Shown one piece after another: positions 23,296 to 29,586 of a stretch of DNA of 29,586 bases. Under the pieces are notes generated by a model, which searched no databases, was not told the DNA's origin, and saw only the letters and a list, made by a program, of their open reading frames with translations. The DNA comes from JBOGWY01 sp050694015 (GTDB lineage: Bacteria > Actinomycetota > CADDZG01 > WHSQ01). Location of the stretch: contig JBOGWY010000167.1 of the NCBI GenBank assembly GCA_050694015.1, forward strand, positions 1-29,586, written 5' to 3'. The position numbers and the translations under genes were made by a program. Each line of letters opens with the position of its first letter. Position 1 is the first letter of the stretch.

Positions 23296-23973
23296 CTAGG
23301 CCTGGGTCAGACGGCGGTTGGCTTCCCGTGCCGTCTGGATCGCCTGCGTGCGCTGCTGGTAGAAGCTCAGGATCTGCAGCTCGATCGAGAGATCGACCTT
23401 GCGCACGTTCACGTCCGGGGCCACGTTCACGACGGCGGGGGCGAAGTTCAGGATCGACTTGATGCCGGCATCAACGAGGCGCTCGGCGACCTCCTGGGCC
23501 GCGGCCGGCGGTGTCGCGATGATGCCGATCGTGATGCCCTCCTCGGCGACGATGTCCTTCAGGTCGTCGAGGTGCTTGATATCCATGCCGCCCACCTCGT
23601 CACCGATCACGTTCTCGTCGACGTCGAAGAGGGCCGTGATGCGGAAGCCGCGCTCGGAGAAACCCTTGTAGCTGGCGAGCGCGCGGCCGAGGTTTCCGAC
23701 TCCGACGATCGCGGCAGGCCAGTCCTGTGTGAGCCCGAGCTCGCGGGTGATCTGGTACAGCAGGTACTCGATGTCGTAGCCGACGCCCCGGGTCCCGTAG
23801 GAGCCCAGGTAGGAGAGATCCTTGCCCACCTTGGCCGCGTTGACGCCGGCCATCTGAGCGAGGTCCTCCGACGAGACGGTCATCTCGCCGCGGCCCTCGG
23901 CCAGATCGAGCAGCGCGCGCAGGTAGATGGGAAGACGGGCTACGGTCGCCTCAGGGATCGGTCGATTGCGCAT
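23296..23973 (-). CDS. rex: Redox-sensing transcriptional repressor Rex
   Basis: The 225-residue product has an N-terminal winged-helix domain (about 10-68; SSEDLAQMAGVNAAKVGKDL, then SYLGSYGTRGVGYD) and a Rossmann domain with GVGNLG (91-96) for NADH/NAD+ binding, then the swapped C-terminal helix (LSFYQQRTQAIQTAREA). Rex binds DNA when NADH/NAD+ is low and is released by NADH. A perfect Rex operator lies 15 bases upstream, so it should repress itself and the hem genes behind it. ATG at 23973 is preferred because AGGA lies at proper distance; the GTG six bases upstream would leave almost no spacing. Confidence 0.97.
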   Translation of the reverse strand: MRNRPIPEATVARLPIYLRALLDLAEGRGEMTVSSEDLAQMAGVNAAKVGKDLSYLGSYGTRGVGYDIEYLLYQITRELGLTQDWPAAIVGVGNLGRALASYKGFSERGFRITALFDVDENVIGDEVGGMDIKHLDDLKDIVAEEGITIGIIATPPAAAQEVAERLVDAGIKSILNFAPAVVNVAPDVNVRKVDLSIELQILSFYQQRTQAIQTAREANRRLTQA

Positions 23974-23987
23974 GGCCACATCCTACC

Positions 23988-24005
23988 TTGTGAGCGTTAT
24001 CACAA
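23988..24005. promoter_or_regulatory. Rex operator (ROP site)
   Basis: TTGTGA-GCGTTA-TCACAA is a perfect 6-6-6 inverted repeat matching the known Rex consensus TTGTGAANNNNTTCACAA in both conserved half sites. It lies between the rex -10 box and the rex start codon, covering the probable transcription start, so bound Rex would block initiation. Confidence 0.93.
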
Positions 24006-24010
24006 AGTCC

Positions 24011-24040
24011 GATATAGGGCCTGACCAGGACTTTTGTCAC
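24011..24040 (-). promoter_or_regulatory. Promoter of the rex-hem operon
   Basis: On the minus strand GTGACA (24035-24040, five of six bases of TTGACA) and TATATC (24011-24016, four of six of TATAAT) are separated by 18 bases. The Rex operator begins five bases after the -10 box. This layout fits autoregulated transcription of rex, hemA, hemC, hemD, hemB and hemL. Confidence 0.7.
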
Positions 24041-24164
24041 ATGTAGGACGGGGCCAAAACCCAGTCTGTGAAATCGTGCAGCAAATCCAACGCCGCAACG
24101 CCGGGTAACAACTTCCTTCGCTCCGCCGGGGCCGCGCAAACCCCCCCGGCCCGAACCTCAGGCA

Positions 24165-24170
24165 TATAGT
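24165..24170 (+). promoter_or_regulatory. Candidate -10 box for the 54-residue ORF
   Basis: TATAGT (five of six bases of consensus) lies seven bases before the ATG at 24178, which would give a leaderless transcript. No -35 box is evident in the C-rich sequence upstream. Confidence 0.42.
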
Positions 24171-24177
24171 CGAATCC

Positions 24178-24342
24178 ATGAACCCAGGGGACACCGATCA
24201 ATTCAAGACCGTTGAGGAGCTGATGCATCGGCTCACCCAAGTCCCGAAGAAGGAAGAGGACGAGCCGGAGAAAGCGGAGCCCTCTAAAACGGACCCATCG
24301 GATAAGACCCCGGACGCCGCGTCGGAGGAGTCGGAGGCTTAG
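24178..24342 (+). CDS. Small highly charged protein, hypothetical
   Basis: A 54-codon frame begins MNPGDTDQFKTVEELMHRLT and continues with a Lys/Glu/Pro/Ser/Asp-rich tail (QVPKKEEDEPEKAEPSKTDP) ending ESEA. No membrane helix, Cys or known domain is present; the tail is likely disordered. Support comes from a good -10 box just upstream, G/C-rich third codon positions, and its position divergent from rex across the regulatory region. Function unknown. Confidence 0.5.
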   Translation: MNPGDTDQFKTVEELMHRLTQVPKKEEDEPEKAEPSKTDPSDKTPDAASEESEA

Positions 24343-24395
24343 GGTCCGCCCTCTTTCCCGGTTGGTTTCCCTGGGCCGGTGACTCCGGAGAATTA

Positions 24396-24575
24396 CTAGG
24401 GAGTGAAGCCGTCCCCCGGCGGGGGCGGCGGCTGAGGCCAGCGTCTCTCGATCTCCGGCTCTTTATCGAGGACTTTCTCGACGCGTTTGAAGGACCGCCA
24501 CGCGCCGAAGCCCAGACCGCCGAAGACGATCACGAACGCTACGAAGAGGAGCGCGGACACAAGAGCGTCGGGCAT
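24396..24575 (-). CDS. Small single-span membrane protein, hypothetical
   Basis: A 59-codon frame encodes MPDALVSALLFVAFVIVFGG, then LGFGAWRSFKRVEKVLDKEP and a proline-rich end (WPQPPPPPGDGFTP). One N-terminal transmembrane helix and a cytoplasmic tail are evident. It starts ten bases after the stop of another small membrane protein downstream of ccdA, so all three are probably one operon. The family is not recognised. Confidence 0.6.
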   Translation of the reverse strand: MPDALVSALLFVAFVIVFGGLGFGAWRSFKRVEKVLDKEPEIERRWPQPPPPPGDGFTP

Positions 24576-24585
24576 CGTTTTCGGC

Positions 24586-24771
24586 CTACTTCATCGGGGG
24601 CTTGGGGTCCCGAGAGGGATCGCCCATCGCGGAGCGCCTCATCGTGTGCGAGTCGCCGATGTCTTCGTCCTCACGCCGGAACCACAGTCGCTTCGCAACC
24701 AGCGCCACGACGATCGGCAGCGCGATCGTCGCGCCGAGGAACACGATGACATTGCTCCAGGTTTGATCCAC
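24586..24771 (-). CDS. Small single-span membrane protein downstream of ccdA
   Basis: The 61-residue product starts at GTG and has one transmembrane helix (NVIVFLGATIALPIVVALVA) followed by a charged tail (KRLWFRREDEDIGDSHTMRR). Family unknown. It lies 63 bases after the ccdA stop on the same strand. Small helical membrane proteins often accompany redox membrane proteins, but no function can be assigned. Confidence 0.6.
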   Translation of the reverse strand: MDQTWSNVIVFLGATIALPIVVALVAKRLWFRREDEDIGDSHTMRRSAMGDPSRDPKPPMK

Positions 24772-24834
24772 GACTCAAGTATGCGCTTCCCCAGGCCCGG
24801 CGGCCATGGTGTTGGCTGAGGACGCAAGGCGCCT

Positions 24835-25575
24835 TTAGAACGAGCTCCAGAAGTCCAGGTTCAGTGCGATGAAGGTCTTCTGCATCCAGATCGAGAGCTG
24901 GAACAGCTGGTTGGTCACGAACAGGATCCCGACTATTACGAGCAGCGCGCCGCTCGCCACGTTCACCGTGCGCATGTGCTTGCGGAACCAGTGCAGCGCG
25001 CTCGTGAGGCGTGCCATGCCGAGCCCGGCCAGGATGAACGGCACCCCCAGCCCGATCGAGTAGACGGCGAGCAACCCGGCCCCCTCGGCGACCCCGCCCG
25101 AGCCACCTTGGCCCGCGGCCATCGCCAGCACCGCCCCCATCACCGCGCCGATGCACGGACTCCATCCGAACGCGAACGCGCCGCCCAGCACGAGCGAGCC
25201 CCACACCCCCGCCCGCGGCGTCGGGTGGAAGCGCGCCTCCCGGTAGAGGAACGGGACCTTGATCACCCCCATGAACACGAGCCCCAGAGCGATGATCAGC
25301 ACGCCCGAGATCTGTGACAGCAGCCGCTGGTTGTCGCGCAGCAGAGAGCCGAGCAACGTCGCGGTCGCACCGAGCGCGACGAAGATCAGCGTGAAGCCGA
25401 GCACGAACACGCCCGCGGCGAGCCACGGGGGCAGGGTGCGATCCCCCTGCTGGCGGCCCTCGGCGAAGCCCGACATGTACGACAGGTAGCCGGGCACCAG
25501 CGGCAGCACGCAAGGCGACAGGAACGAGACCACGCCGGCGAGGAACGCGATGGGGATGGTCGGATCCGCTTCCAT
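24835..25575 (-). CDS. ccdA: Cytochrome c biogenesis thiol transporter CcdA
   Basis: The 246-residue polytopic membrane protein (six helices) belongs to the CcdA/DsbD transmembrane family. The two redox cysteines lie in SFLSPCVLPLVPGYLSYMSG (Cys22) and FAFGWSPCIGAVMGAVL (Cys141), the characteristic pseudo-symmetric positions. It moves electrons from cytoplasmic thioredoxin to extracytoplasmic thioredoxins, which here would include the TlpA-like protein at 352-972, so that apocytochrome CXXCH thiols stay reduced for heme attachment. ATG at 25575 is preferred over one 48 bases upstream because the hydrophobic domain begins directly after it; the extra residues are not typical. Confidence 0.93.
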   Translation of the reverse strand: MEADPTIPIAFLAGVVSFLSPCVLPLVPGYLSYMSGFAEGRQQGDRTLPPWLAAGVFVLGFTLIFVALGATATLLGSLLRDNQRLLSQISGVLIIALGLVFMGVIKVPFLYREARFHPTPRAGVWGSLVLGGAFAFGWSPCIGAVMGAVLAMAAGQGGSGGVAEGAGLLAVYSIGLGVPFILAGLGMARLTSALHWFRKHMRTVNVASGALLVIVGILFVTNQLFQLSIWMQKTFIALNLDFWSSF

Positions 25576-25715
25576 AGACGAATCTTCGCGCGATGCCCGC
25601 CCAACGGGAGCGCCGAGCGGCAACTGAGTCGTGTCTCACGCGACTGATCTGCCACTCGGCGGCGGGCCGGGCCGGATTTCGCGTTCTTGCTTTGCTTCGT
25701 AAGCTCTGGTCGAGG

Positions 25716-25740
25716 AGGGGCAGGCTGCGTGCCTGCCCCT
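25716..25740. other. Perfect 10-bp inverted repeat upstream of the Crp/Fnr gene
   Basis: AGGGGCAGGC and GCCTGCCCCT flank a five-base loop (TGCGT) in the 207-base gap between the divergent ccdA and Crp/Fnr genes. It ends 42 bases before the regulator's start. No T-run follows on either strand, which argues against an intrinsic terminator. It may be a leader hairpin or an operator. The rest of the gap shows no gene. Confidence 0.72.
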
Positions 25741-25782
25741 ATCCGCGCCCTCACCTTGTCGGTCGTCGTACGGAGGTGAGCC

Positions 25783-26463
25783 GTGGAGCAGCACCCTTGT
25801 CCCGTCATCGACGCTCTGCCGGAGCGTGATCGCACCACTCTCTTGGATCGAGCGGTCCCGCGCCATCTGCGGCGCCGCCAGACCCTCTACTTCGCCGGAG
25901 AGCGGGAGCGGCGCGTGCACGTTGTGGTCGACGGTGTCCTCAAGCTGTCGGCACGCAACGGCAGCGGCACCGAGACGATCCTCGGCCTCGCGACGCCCGG
26001 CGACATCGCCGGCGACGTCGCCGCGATCGACCAACTTCCGCAGCCGTTCGACGCGGTTGCGGCCACGCCGTGTGATGTCATCGGGCTCGATGCCGATCTC
26101 TTCCTCGAGATCGTGTCGCGCAACGCCCCCGCCGTCCTCGAACTCGCGACCGGGCTCGCGACGCGCATGCGTTGGATGTGCGACACCGCGATGGAACGCA
26201 CCTCGAGCGAGATCTCCGGACGGCTAGCGGGACGACTGCTCGATCTCGCCGACGTACTGGGACGCGTCAACGAGGGTGCCGTCGAGATGGATATCCCGCT
26301 GGCGCAAGCCGATCTCGGTCAGCTCGCGGGGATGTGTCGCGAGAGCGCGTGCAAGACGTTGCGCAAGTTCAAGGCCGACGGAGTCGTCGACTACCGCGGG
26401 AGGAAGCTACGGATACTGCGCCCGGACGTGCTCGAGAGGATCAGGTGCGCAGGGCGCGCTTGA
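25783..26463 (+). CDS. Crp/Fnr-family transcriptional regulator
   Basis: The 226-residue product has an N-terminal cyclic-nucleotide-binding-type beta roll (about 15-125; LYFAGERERRVHVVVDGVLK, then ILGLATPGDIAGDVAAI), a dimerisation helix and a C-terminal winged helix (about 172-212; LAQADLGQLAGMCRESACKTLRKF). The cAMP-binding GExx...RxA signature is not intact, so cAMP is an unlikely ligand. Cysteines occur at 6, 97, 133, 185, 190 and 222, but the FNR four-Cys pattern is absent. The signal is unknown; redox or gas sensing would fit the respiratory surroundings but is inference. GTG start with GGAGG six bases upstream is strong. Its end overlaps the convergent acyl-CoA synthetase by 23 bases. 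Confidence 0.9.
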   Translation: MEQHPCPVIDALPERDRTTLLDRAVPRHLRRRQTLYFAGERERRVHVVVDGVLKLSARNGSGTETILGLATPGDIAGDVAAIDQLPQPFDAVAATPCDVIGLDADLFLEIVSRNAPAVLELATGLATRMRWMCDTAMERTSSEISGRLAGRLLDLADVLGRVNEGAVEMDIPLAQADLGQLAGMCRESACKTLRKFKADGVVDYRGRKLRILRPDVLERIRCAGRA

Positions 26464-27934
26464 GGACCTTGCCGGTCGCGAGGTGTGGGAGCTTCTCGAC
26501 GATCTCGATCGAAGACGGGCACTTGAAGCGCGCGAGACGTGACTGCACGTCGTCGATCAGGTCGTTCTCGCTCGCCGTCACGCCGTCGGCGAGCACGACG
26601 AAGGCCTTGACCGCTTCGCCGGTGTACGGATGCGGCGTTCCGAGCACCGCGGCTTCTTCGACCTTCGGGTTCTGGATCAACGCGTTCTCGACCTCGGAAG
26701 GGAACACGTTGAAGCCGGACACGATGATGAGATCGCGTTTGCGGTCGACGAGATAGAGGTAACCGTCTTCGTCTCGCACCGCGATGTCGCCGGTGCGGAA
26801 CCAACCACCGGCCGCGAACGCGCGCTCGGTGTCTTCGGGGCGCTTCCAGTAACCGGAGAAGACGTTCGGCCCCCGCACGACGATCTCGCCGGGATCGCCT
26901 AGAGCAACTTCGTTGCCGTCCTCGTCGACGAGCTTGTACTCGACCTCCGGCAGCGGCTTGCCGATCGATCCCGCGCGTGGCTTCTCAGCCATGCGGTTGG
27001 ACATCAACGTCGGCGCCGTCTCGGTCAAGCCGTAGCCCTCGTAGATCGACACGCCGAAGATGTCGCGGAAGTCGCGCAGCACGTCCGCCGCGAGAGGAGC
27101 GGCCCCCGATATCGCGAGACGAACGCTCGACAGGTCGTACTGATCGGCGCCGGGAACGCTTACCCACGCGCTGTACATCGTCGGGGCGCCGAACAGGATC
27201 GAGACGCGGTGATCGTGGATCAAACGCAACGATGGGATCGGATCGAACTTGTCGACGAGCACGCCGCTCGCACCGTTGAGCACGAGGAGCCCGAGACCGA
27301 CGTTCAAACCGAAGATGTGGAACAGGGGCAGCGCGAGGAAAAGGACGTCATCGGCCTCCACGGTCATGTCTGGGATCGACATCTGCTGGCGCAGGTTCGC
27401 GAGCAGATTGCCTTGCGTGAGCATCGCGCCCTTGGGCTCACCGGTCGTGCCCGACGTGTACGCGAGCACGGCCAGGTCCTCTTCGCTGCGTGCGACGTCG
27501 TCGAAGCCCTTGCCGAGTTTCCCCAGCTCGTCCCAGTTGTCGGGGGTGAAGACCTTCTCGACCTCCGTATCGACAACCGCGCGTTGTACGACCCCGGAGA
27601 ACGGAGGCACGGTAAGAACCGCCTTCGCTCCGGAGTCGACGAGCACGCGGTGCGCTTCGACCTCGGTGAGCATCACGTTCATCGGCACGACGACCGCGCC
27701 GGCGCGCAGGATGCCGAAGTAAGCCATCGGGAACTGGACGACGTTGTGCATGCCGATCGCGACGCGATCGCCGGGAGCGACCCCTGCCGCGACGAGTCCG
27801 GCCGCGACGCGGTCGACCTCCCGGTCGAGTGCGTCGTAGGTGATCGTCTCCGCGGACCCTTTGGGTCCCCACACGAGAGCAACCTTCTGCGGGGCGGCTT
27901 CGGCCGGTTCCCGCAGAAGACGGGCGATGTCCAT
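26441..27934 (-). CDS. AMP-forming acyl-CoA synthetase (FadD-type long-chain fatty acid-CoA ligase)
   Basis: The 497-residue product has the full adenylate-forming signature: YTSGTTGEPKG (159-169) for ATP binding, YEGYGLTETAPT (A5), GWFRTGDIAVRDEDGYLYLV with the A7 Asp, the hinge DRKRDLIIVSGFNVFPSEVE, and the C-terminal catalytic lysine in HLATGKVLKRAL (Lys489). It would activate a fatty or other carboxylic acid to its CoA thioester. Substrate chain length cannot be read off. ATG at 27934 is chosen as the usual N-terminus (MDIARLLREPAEAAPQKVAL); the frame continues 48 bases upstream into the promoter. A palindromic operator lies on its promoter. Confidence 0.93.
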   Translation of the reverse strand: MDIARLLREPAEAAPQKVALVWGPKGSAETITYDALDREVDRVAAGLVAAGVAPGDRVAIGMHNVVQFPMAYFGILRAGAVVVPMNVMLTEVEAHRVLVDSGAKAVLTVPPFSGVVQRAVVDTEVEKVFTPDNWDELGKLGKGFDDVARSEEDLAVLAYTSGTTGEPKGAMLTQGNLLANLRQQMSIPDMTVEADDVLFLALPLFHIFGLNVGLGLLVLNGASGVLVDKFDPIPSLRLIHDHRVSILFGAPTMYSAWVSVPGADQYDLSSVRLAISGAAPLAADVLRDFRDIFGVSIYEGYGLTETAPTLMSNRMAEKPRAGSIGKPLPEVEYKLVDEDGNEVALGDPGEIVVRGPNVFSGYWKRPEDTERAFAAGGWFRTGDIAVRDEDGYLYLVDRKRDLIIVSGFNVFPSEVENALIQNPKVEEAAVLGTPHPYTGEAVKAFVVLADGVTASENDLIDDVQSRLARFKCPSSIEIVEKLPHLATGKVLKRALRT

Positions 27935-27968
27935 GTCCCTATCTTTCCCCGTCGAGAGCCTTCTGCAA

Positions 27969-27974
27969 ACTATA
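27969..27974 (-). promoter_or_regulatory. Candidate -10 box of the acyl-CoA synthetase gene
   Basis: TATAGT on the minus strand (five of six bases of consensus) lies 34 bases before the start codon. It overlaps the inner end of the adjoining palindrome by two bases. Confidence 0.5.
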
Positions 27975-27988
27975 GCAAGCACTTGCTA
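27973..27988. promoter_or_regulatory. Palindromic operator, TetR-like, upstream of acyl-CoA synthetase
   Basis: TAGCAAG-CA-CTTGCTA has two perfect 7-base arms around a 2-base centre. It lies directly upstream of and overlapping the TATAGT box, in the -35/-10 spacer, where a bound repressor would block transcription. Size and symmetry fit TetR-family regulators of fatty-acid genes. No such regulator is encoded in the window. Confidence 0.72.
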
Positions 27989-28085
27989 GCTGACGGCACA
28001 CGAAGCAGTCAATTACTGGGACGCGAGACTCAAGCGTCACCCCTCGGCGGCCGAAAGTACAGATGGAGTCGTAAGGGAAGGGACG

Positions 28086-28106
28086 TTAAGGACCGCACGG
28101 CCTTAA
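28086..28106. repeat. Imperfect palindrome in the gap before the TIM-barrel gene
   Basis: TTAAGG and CCTTAA flank ACCGCACGG, in which CCG and CGG can also pair. It lies in the 287-base gap between the divergent acyl-CoA synthetase and the isomerase-like gene, about 115 bases before the latter. It could be an operator or leader hairpin. No gene is seen in this gap. Confidence 0.5.
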
Positions 28107-28221
28107 GCCCGCCGTGCCACGAGCCTCCCAGCCCGCCCCAAGCCGGCCCGACCGTTATGACTCTGCGGCGCCTCCGGTCCTGCCGGGGGCGCTTGCGCGT
28201 GCGGCGTGCGACCATGCCTCT

Positions 28222-29052
28222 ATGCCGCCGCCGGGTGCTACGCCCTCGATCCAGTGCTCGACCGGTCCGTTCTGGGCGTTCGAGCTCGAGACCGCGATGG
28301 ACGCGCTCGCCGAGGCCGGGTTCTCGACCATCGAGCTCATGGTGACGCGCGATCCCCGCACCCAGGAGGCCGACATCCCGTTGCGCCTCGCCGAGGAGCG
28401 AGGCCTCACGATCGCATCGATCCACGCGCCCTTCCTCGTCATCACGAAGACCGTGTGGGGGCTCGATCCGCTGCAGAAGATCCGGCGCGGCACGGAGATG
28501 TGCCAAGCGCTGGGGTGCGCGTCGATGATCGTGCATCCCCCGTACGCATGGGAGCGCGAGTACACGCGCTGGCTGATGACCGAGGCCGCTGCCCACACCG
28601 CCGAGACCGGCGTGTCGATCGCGGTCGAAACGATGTACCCGAGGTGGGTGGCGGGACGGCGCCTGCGGGCCTACCGGTGGCTCGAGCCGACCGCCCTCGT
28701 CAGGGCGTGCCATCAGGTCGCACTCGACACGAGTCACGTGACCGTGGCGCGCGTCGATGTCCTCGAGGCGCTCCACACGATGCTCCCCAAGCTGGTCCAC
28801 ATCCATCTCTCGAACAACGCCGGCGACGGTCGCGACGGCCATCTCGAGCTGGAGCAGGGGATCCTGCCGCTGGATCGGTTCCTGGAAGAGCTCCGCCGTG
28901 TGGGTTATTCCGAGGCAATCTCGCTGGAGCTCGCCGTACGTAGCTATGTCGAGCGACCGAAAGAACTGGTAGCCACGCTGAAGAGGAACCGGGAGTACGT
29001 GGAGGCCCGGCTCACGAGTCCCACCCGTATCGCAAAGGGAATGCCCAGGTAG
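28222..29052 (+). CDS. Sugar phosphate isomerase/epimerase-like TIM-barrel protein
   Basis: The 276-residue product is of the xylose-isomerase-like/AP endonuclease family 2 type. Candidate metal-site residues are in the usual strand-end positions: His68 (IASIHAPF), His105 (SMIVHPPYAW), Glu136 (IAVETMYPRW), Asp169 and His172 (ALDTSHVTV), His193/His195 (LVHIHLSNN) and Glu236 (ISLELAVRSY). The substrate is unknown; the family includes sugar isomerases, epimerases and endonuclease IV. ATG at 28222 is chosen because residues encoded further upstream are Pro/Ala/Arg-rich and unlike the family; no clear ribosome site was seen, so the start is moderately certain. It reads in the same direction as the response regulator 42 bases downstream. 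Confidence 0.82.
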   Translation: MPPPGATPSIQCSTGPFWAFELETAMDALAEAGFSTIELMVTRDPRTQEADIPLRLAEERGLTIASIHAPFLVITKTVWGLDPLQKIRRGTEMCQALGCASMIVHPPYAWEREYTRWLMTEAAAHTAETGVSIAVETMYPRWVAGRRLRAYRWLEPTALVRACHQVALDTSHVTVARVDVLEALHTMLPKLVHIHLSNNAGDGRDGHLELEQGILPLDRFLEELRRVGYSEAISLELAVRSYVERPKELVATLKRNREYVEARLTSPTRIAKGMPR

Positions 29053-29094
29053 TGGGTAATCTTCCCGCCAAGACTCTCAATCGCGGGAGCACAG

Positions 29095-29505
29095 ATGCAG
29101 CTGGAGAGTTTCGAGGGAAACGGCGTGGACGTGCGCGTCCTGGTCGTGGACGACACCGACCACGTGCGCAAGATGCTGGCCGAGATGCTCGAGCTCGACG
29201 GCTTCGACGTGGTGGGCCAGGCCGCCTCCGGCCTCCAGGCCGTCGACCTCGCCGGCTCGGCCAACCCCGACGTCATCGTCATGGACTACAAGATGCCGGA
29301 CATGGACGGCCTCGAGGCCGCCAAGTCGATCCGCAGGACCCGCCCCGAGCAGGCGATCGTCCTCTACACGGCCTACCTCGATGCGGATCTGGAGCGCCAG
29401 GCCAAGGACGCCGGGGTGGCCATGTGCGTCGGCAAGATCGAAGGCCTCAACCAGCTCGAGCGCCACATCACCGAGCTGTGCCGCGACCTCAGGCGGGGGG
29501 CCTAG
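29095..29505 (+). CDS. Stand-alone response regulator receiver domain (CheY-like)
   Basis: The 136-residue product consists of a single receiver domain with no output domain. Visible residues are the acidic pair Asp19-Asp20 (LVVDD), the phosphoacceptor Asp64 in VIVMDYKMPDMDG, Thr92 in IVLYTAY and Lys114 in MCVGKIEG (Lys followed by Ile, not the usual Pro). It would act by protein contact after phosphorylation by a histidine kinase not present in this window. GGGAG lies five bases before the ATG. The partner and output are unknown. Confidence 0.9.
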   Translation: MQLESFEGNGVDVRVLVVDDTDHVRKMLAEMLELDGFDVVGQAASGLQAVDLAGSANPDVIVMDYKMPDMDGLEAAKSIRRTRPEQAIVLYTAYLDADLERQAKDAGVAMCVGKIEGLNQLERHITELCRDLRRGA

Positions 29506-29554
29506 GGAGCCTTCCACCCGCCCCCAGGGCCTCCCATCCCACCCCCAGAGGCGT

Positions 29555-29583
29555 TTGACTTAGCACCTTTTCCACTGTACAAA
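29555..29583 (+). promoter_or_regulatory. Candidate promoter reading out of the right edge
   Basis: TTGACT (29555-29560) and TACAAA (29578-29583) are separated by exactly 17 bases, a good sigma-70/SigA-type match (five of six and four of six). It follows the response regulator gene and points to a gene beyond the window. Confidence 0.55.
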
Positions 29584-29586
29584 CAG

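Noticed and set aside
22726..24024. 432-codon open frame on the plus strand opposite hemA and rex
   Set aside because: It would run through the rex promoter and operator and shows only Asp/Val/Arg-rich shadow sequence.
24070..24085. Second Rex site (TGTGAAATCGTGCA)
   Set aside because: Only the left half matches the Rex consensus; the right half lacks TCACA.
27209..28345. 378-codon open frame on the plus strand opposite the acyl-CoA synthetase
   Set aside because: Crosses the promoter and palindrome region and is antisense to a complete adenylate-forming enzyme.
1..29586. tRNA or rRNA genes, CRISPR arrays, insertion sequences, prophage or riboswitches
   Set aside because: Reading both strands, I saw no cloverleaf-like tRNA block, no spaced direct repeats, no transposase or integrase, and no known riboswitch core.

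Overview
The window is a GC-rich chromosomal segment dominated by genes for making and using cytochromes. The organism is most likely a deep-branching, aerobic or facultative member of the Actinomycetota. Reasons: the order rex-hemA-hemC-hemD-hemB-hemL resembles the Streptomyces rex-hem operon, a perfect Rex operator sits in front of rex, GTG and TTG starts are frequent, and several genes appear to be leaderless. Two features are unlike textbook Actinobacteria: cytochrome c is matured by a System I (Ccm) apparatus instead of System II, and the cytochrome bc complex is split b6f-style (short cytochrome b plus separate subunit IV). The lineage assignment is inference.

Layout. (1) 1-281, minus: 5' end of cytochrome c oxidase subunit II. 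(2) 352-972, plus: membrane-anchored TlpA/ResA-type thioredoxin. (3) 969-3617, minus: four overlapping genes for a CopC-like copper protein, a small membrane protein, a thioredoxin-fold lipoprotein and a cation-efflux-type membrane protein; probably copper handling or oxidase assembly. (4) 3650-11532, plus: a tightly coupled ccm operon (ccmE, ccmF, ccmH, two CcmI-like or accessory membrane proteins, ccmA, ccmB, an M15 peptidase lipoprotein, ccmC and a 41-codon ccmD). Both heme-handling motifs are variant: CcmE carries Cys in place of His, and CcmH lacks CXXC. (5) 11651-17000, plus: bc-complex operon with a small membrane protein, a two-cluster 4Fe-4S ferredoxin, b6-type cytochrome b, subunit IV, Rieske protein, diheme cytochrome c, an unknown membrane protein and a small lipoprotein. 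(6) 16997-23973, minus: rex and the C5-pathway heme genes hemA, hemC, cobA-hemD, hemB, hemL plus a small membrane protein. (7) 24178-25575: small charged ORF (plus), then ccdA and two single-span membrane proteins (minus). (8) 25783-29505: Crp/Fnr regulator, acyl-CoA synthetase behind a palindromic operator, a TIM-barrel isomerase-like protein and a stand-alone response regulator.

The genes form one theme: heme is made under NADH/NAD+ control through Rex, apocytochrome thiols are kept reduced by CcdA and TlpA-like proteins, heme is attached by Ccm, and the products serve the bc complex and the copper-containing cytochrome c oxidase. The most interesting part is the bc operon. It encodes a dedicated ferredoxin next to a cytochrome b that keeps the Cys used in b6f complexes for the extra covalent heme on the cytoplasmic side, which suggests a complex wired for electron exchange between ferredoxin and menaquinone.
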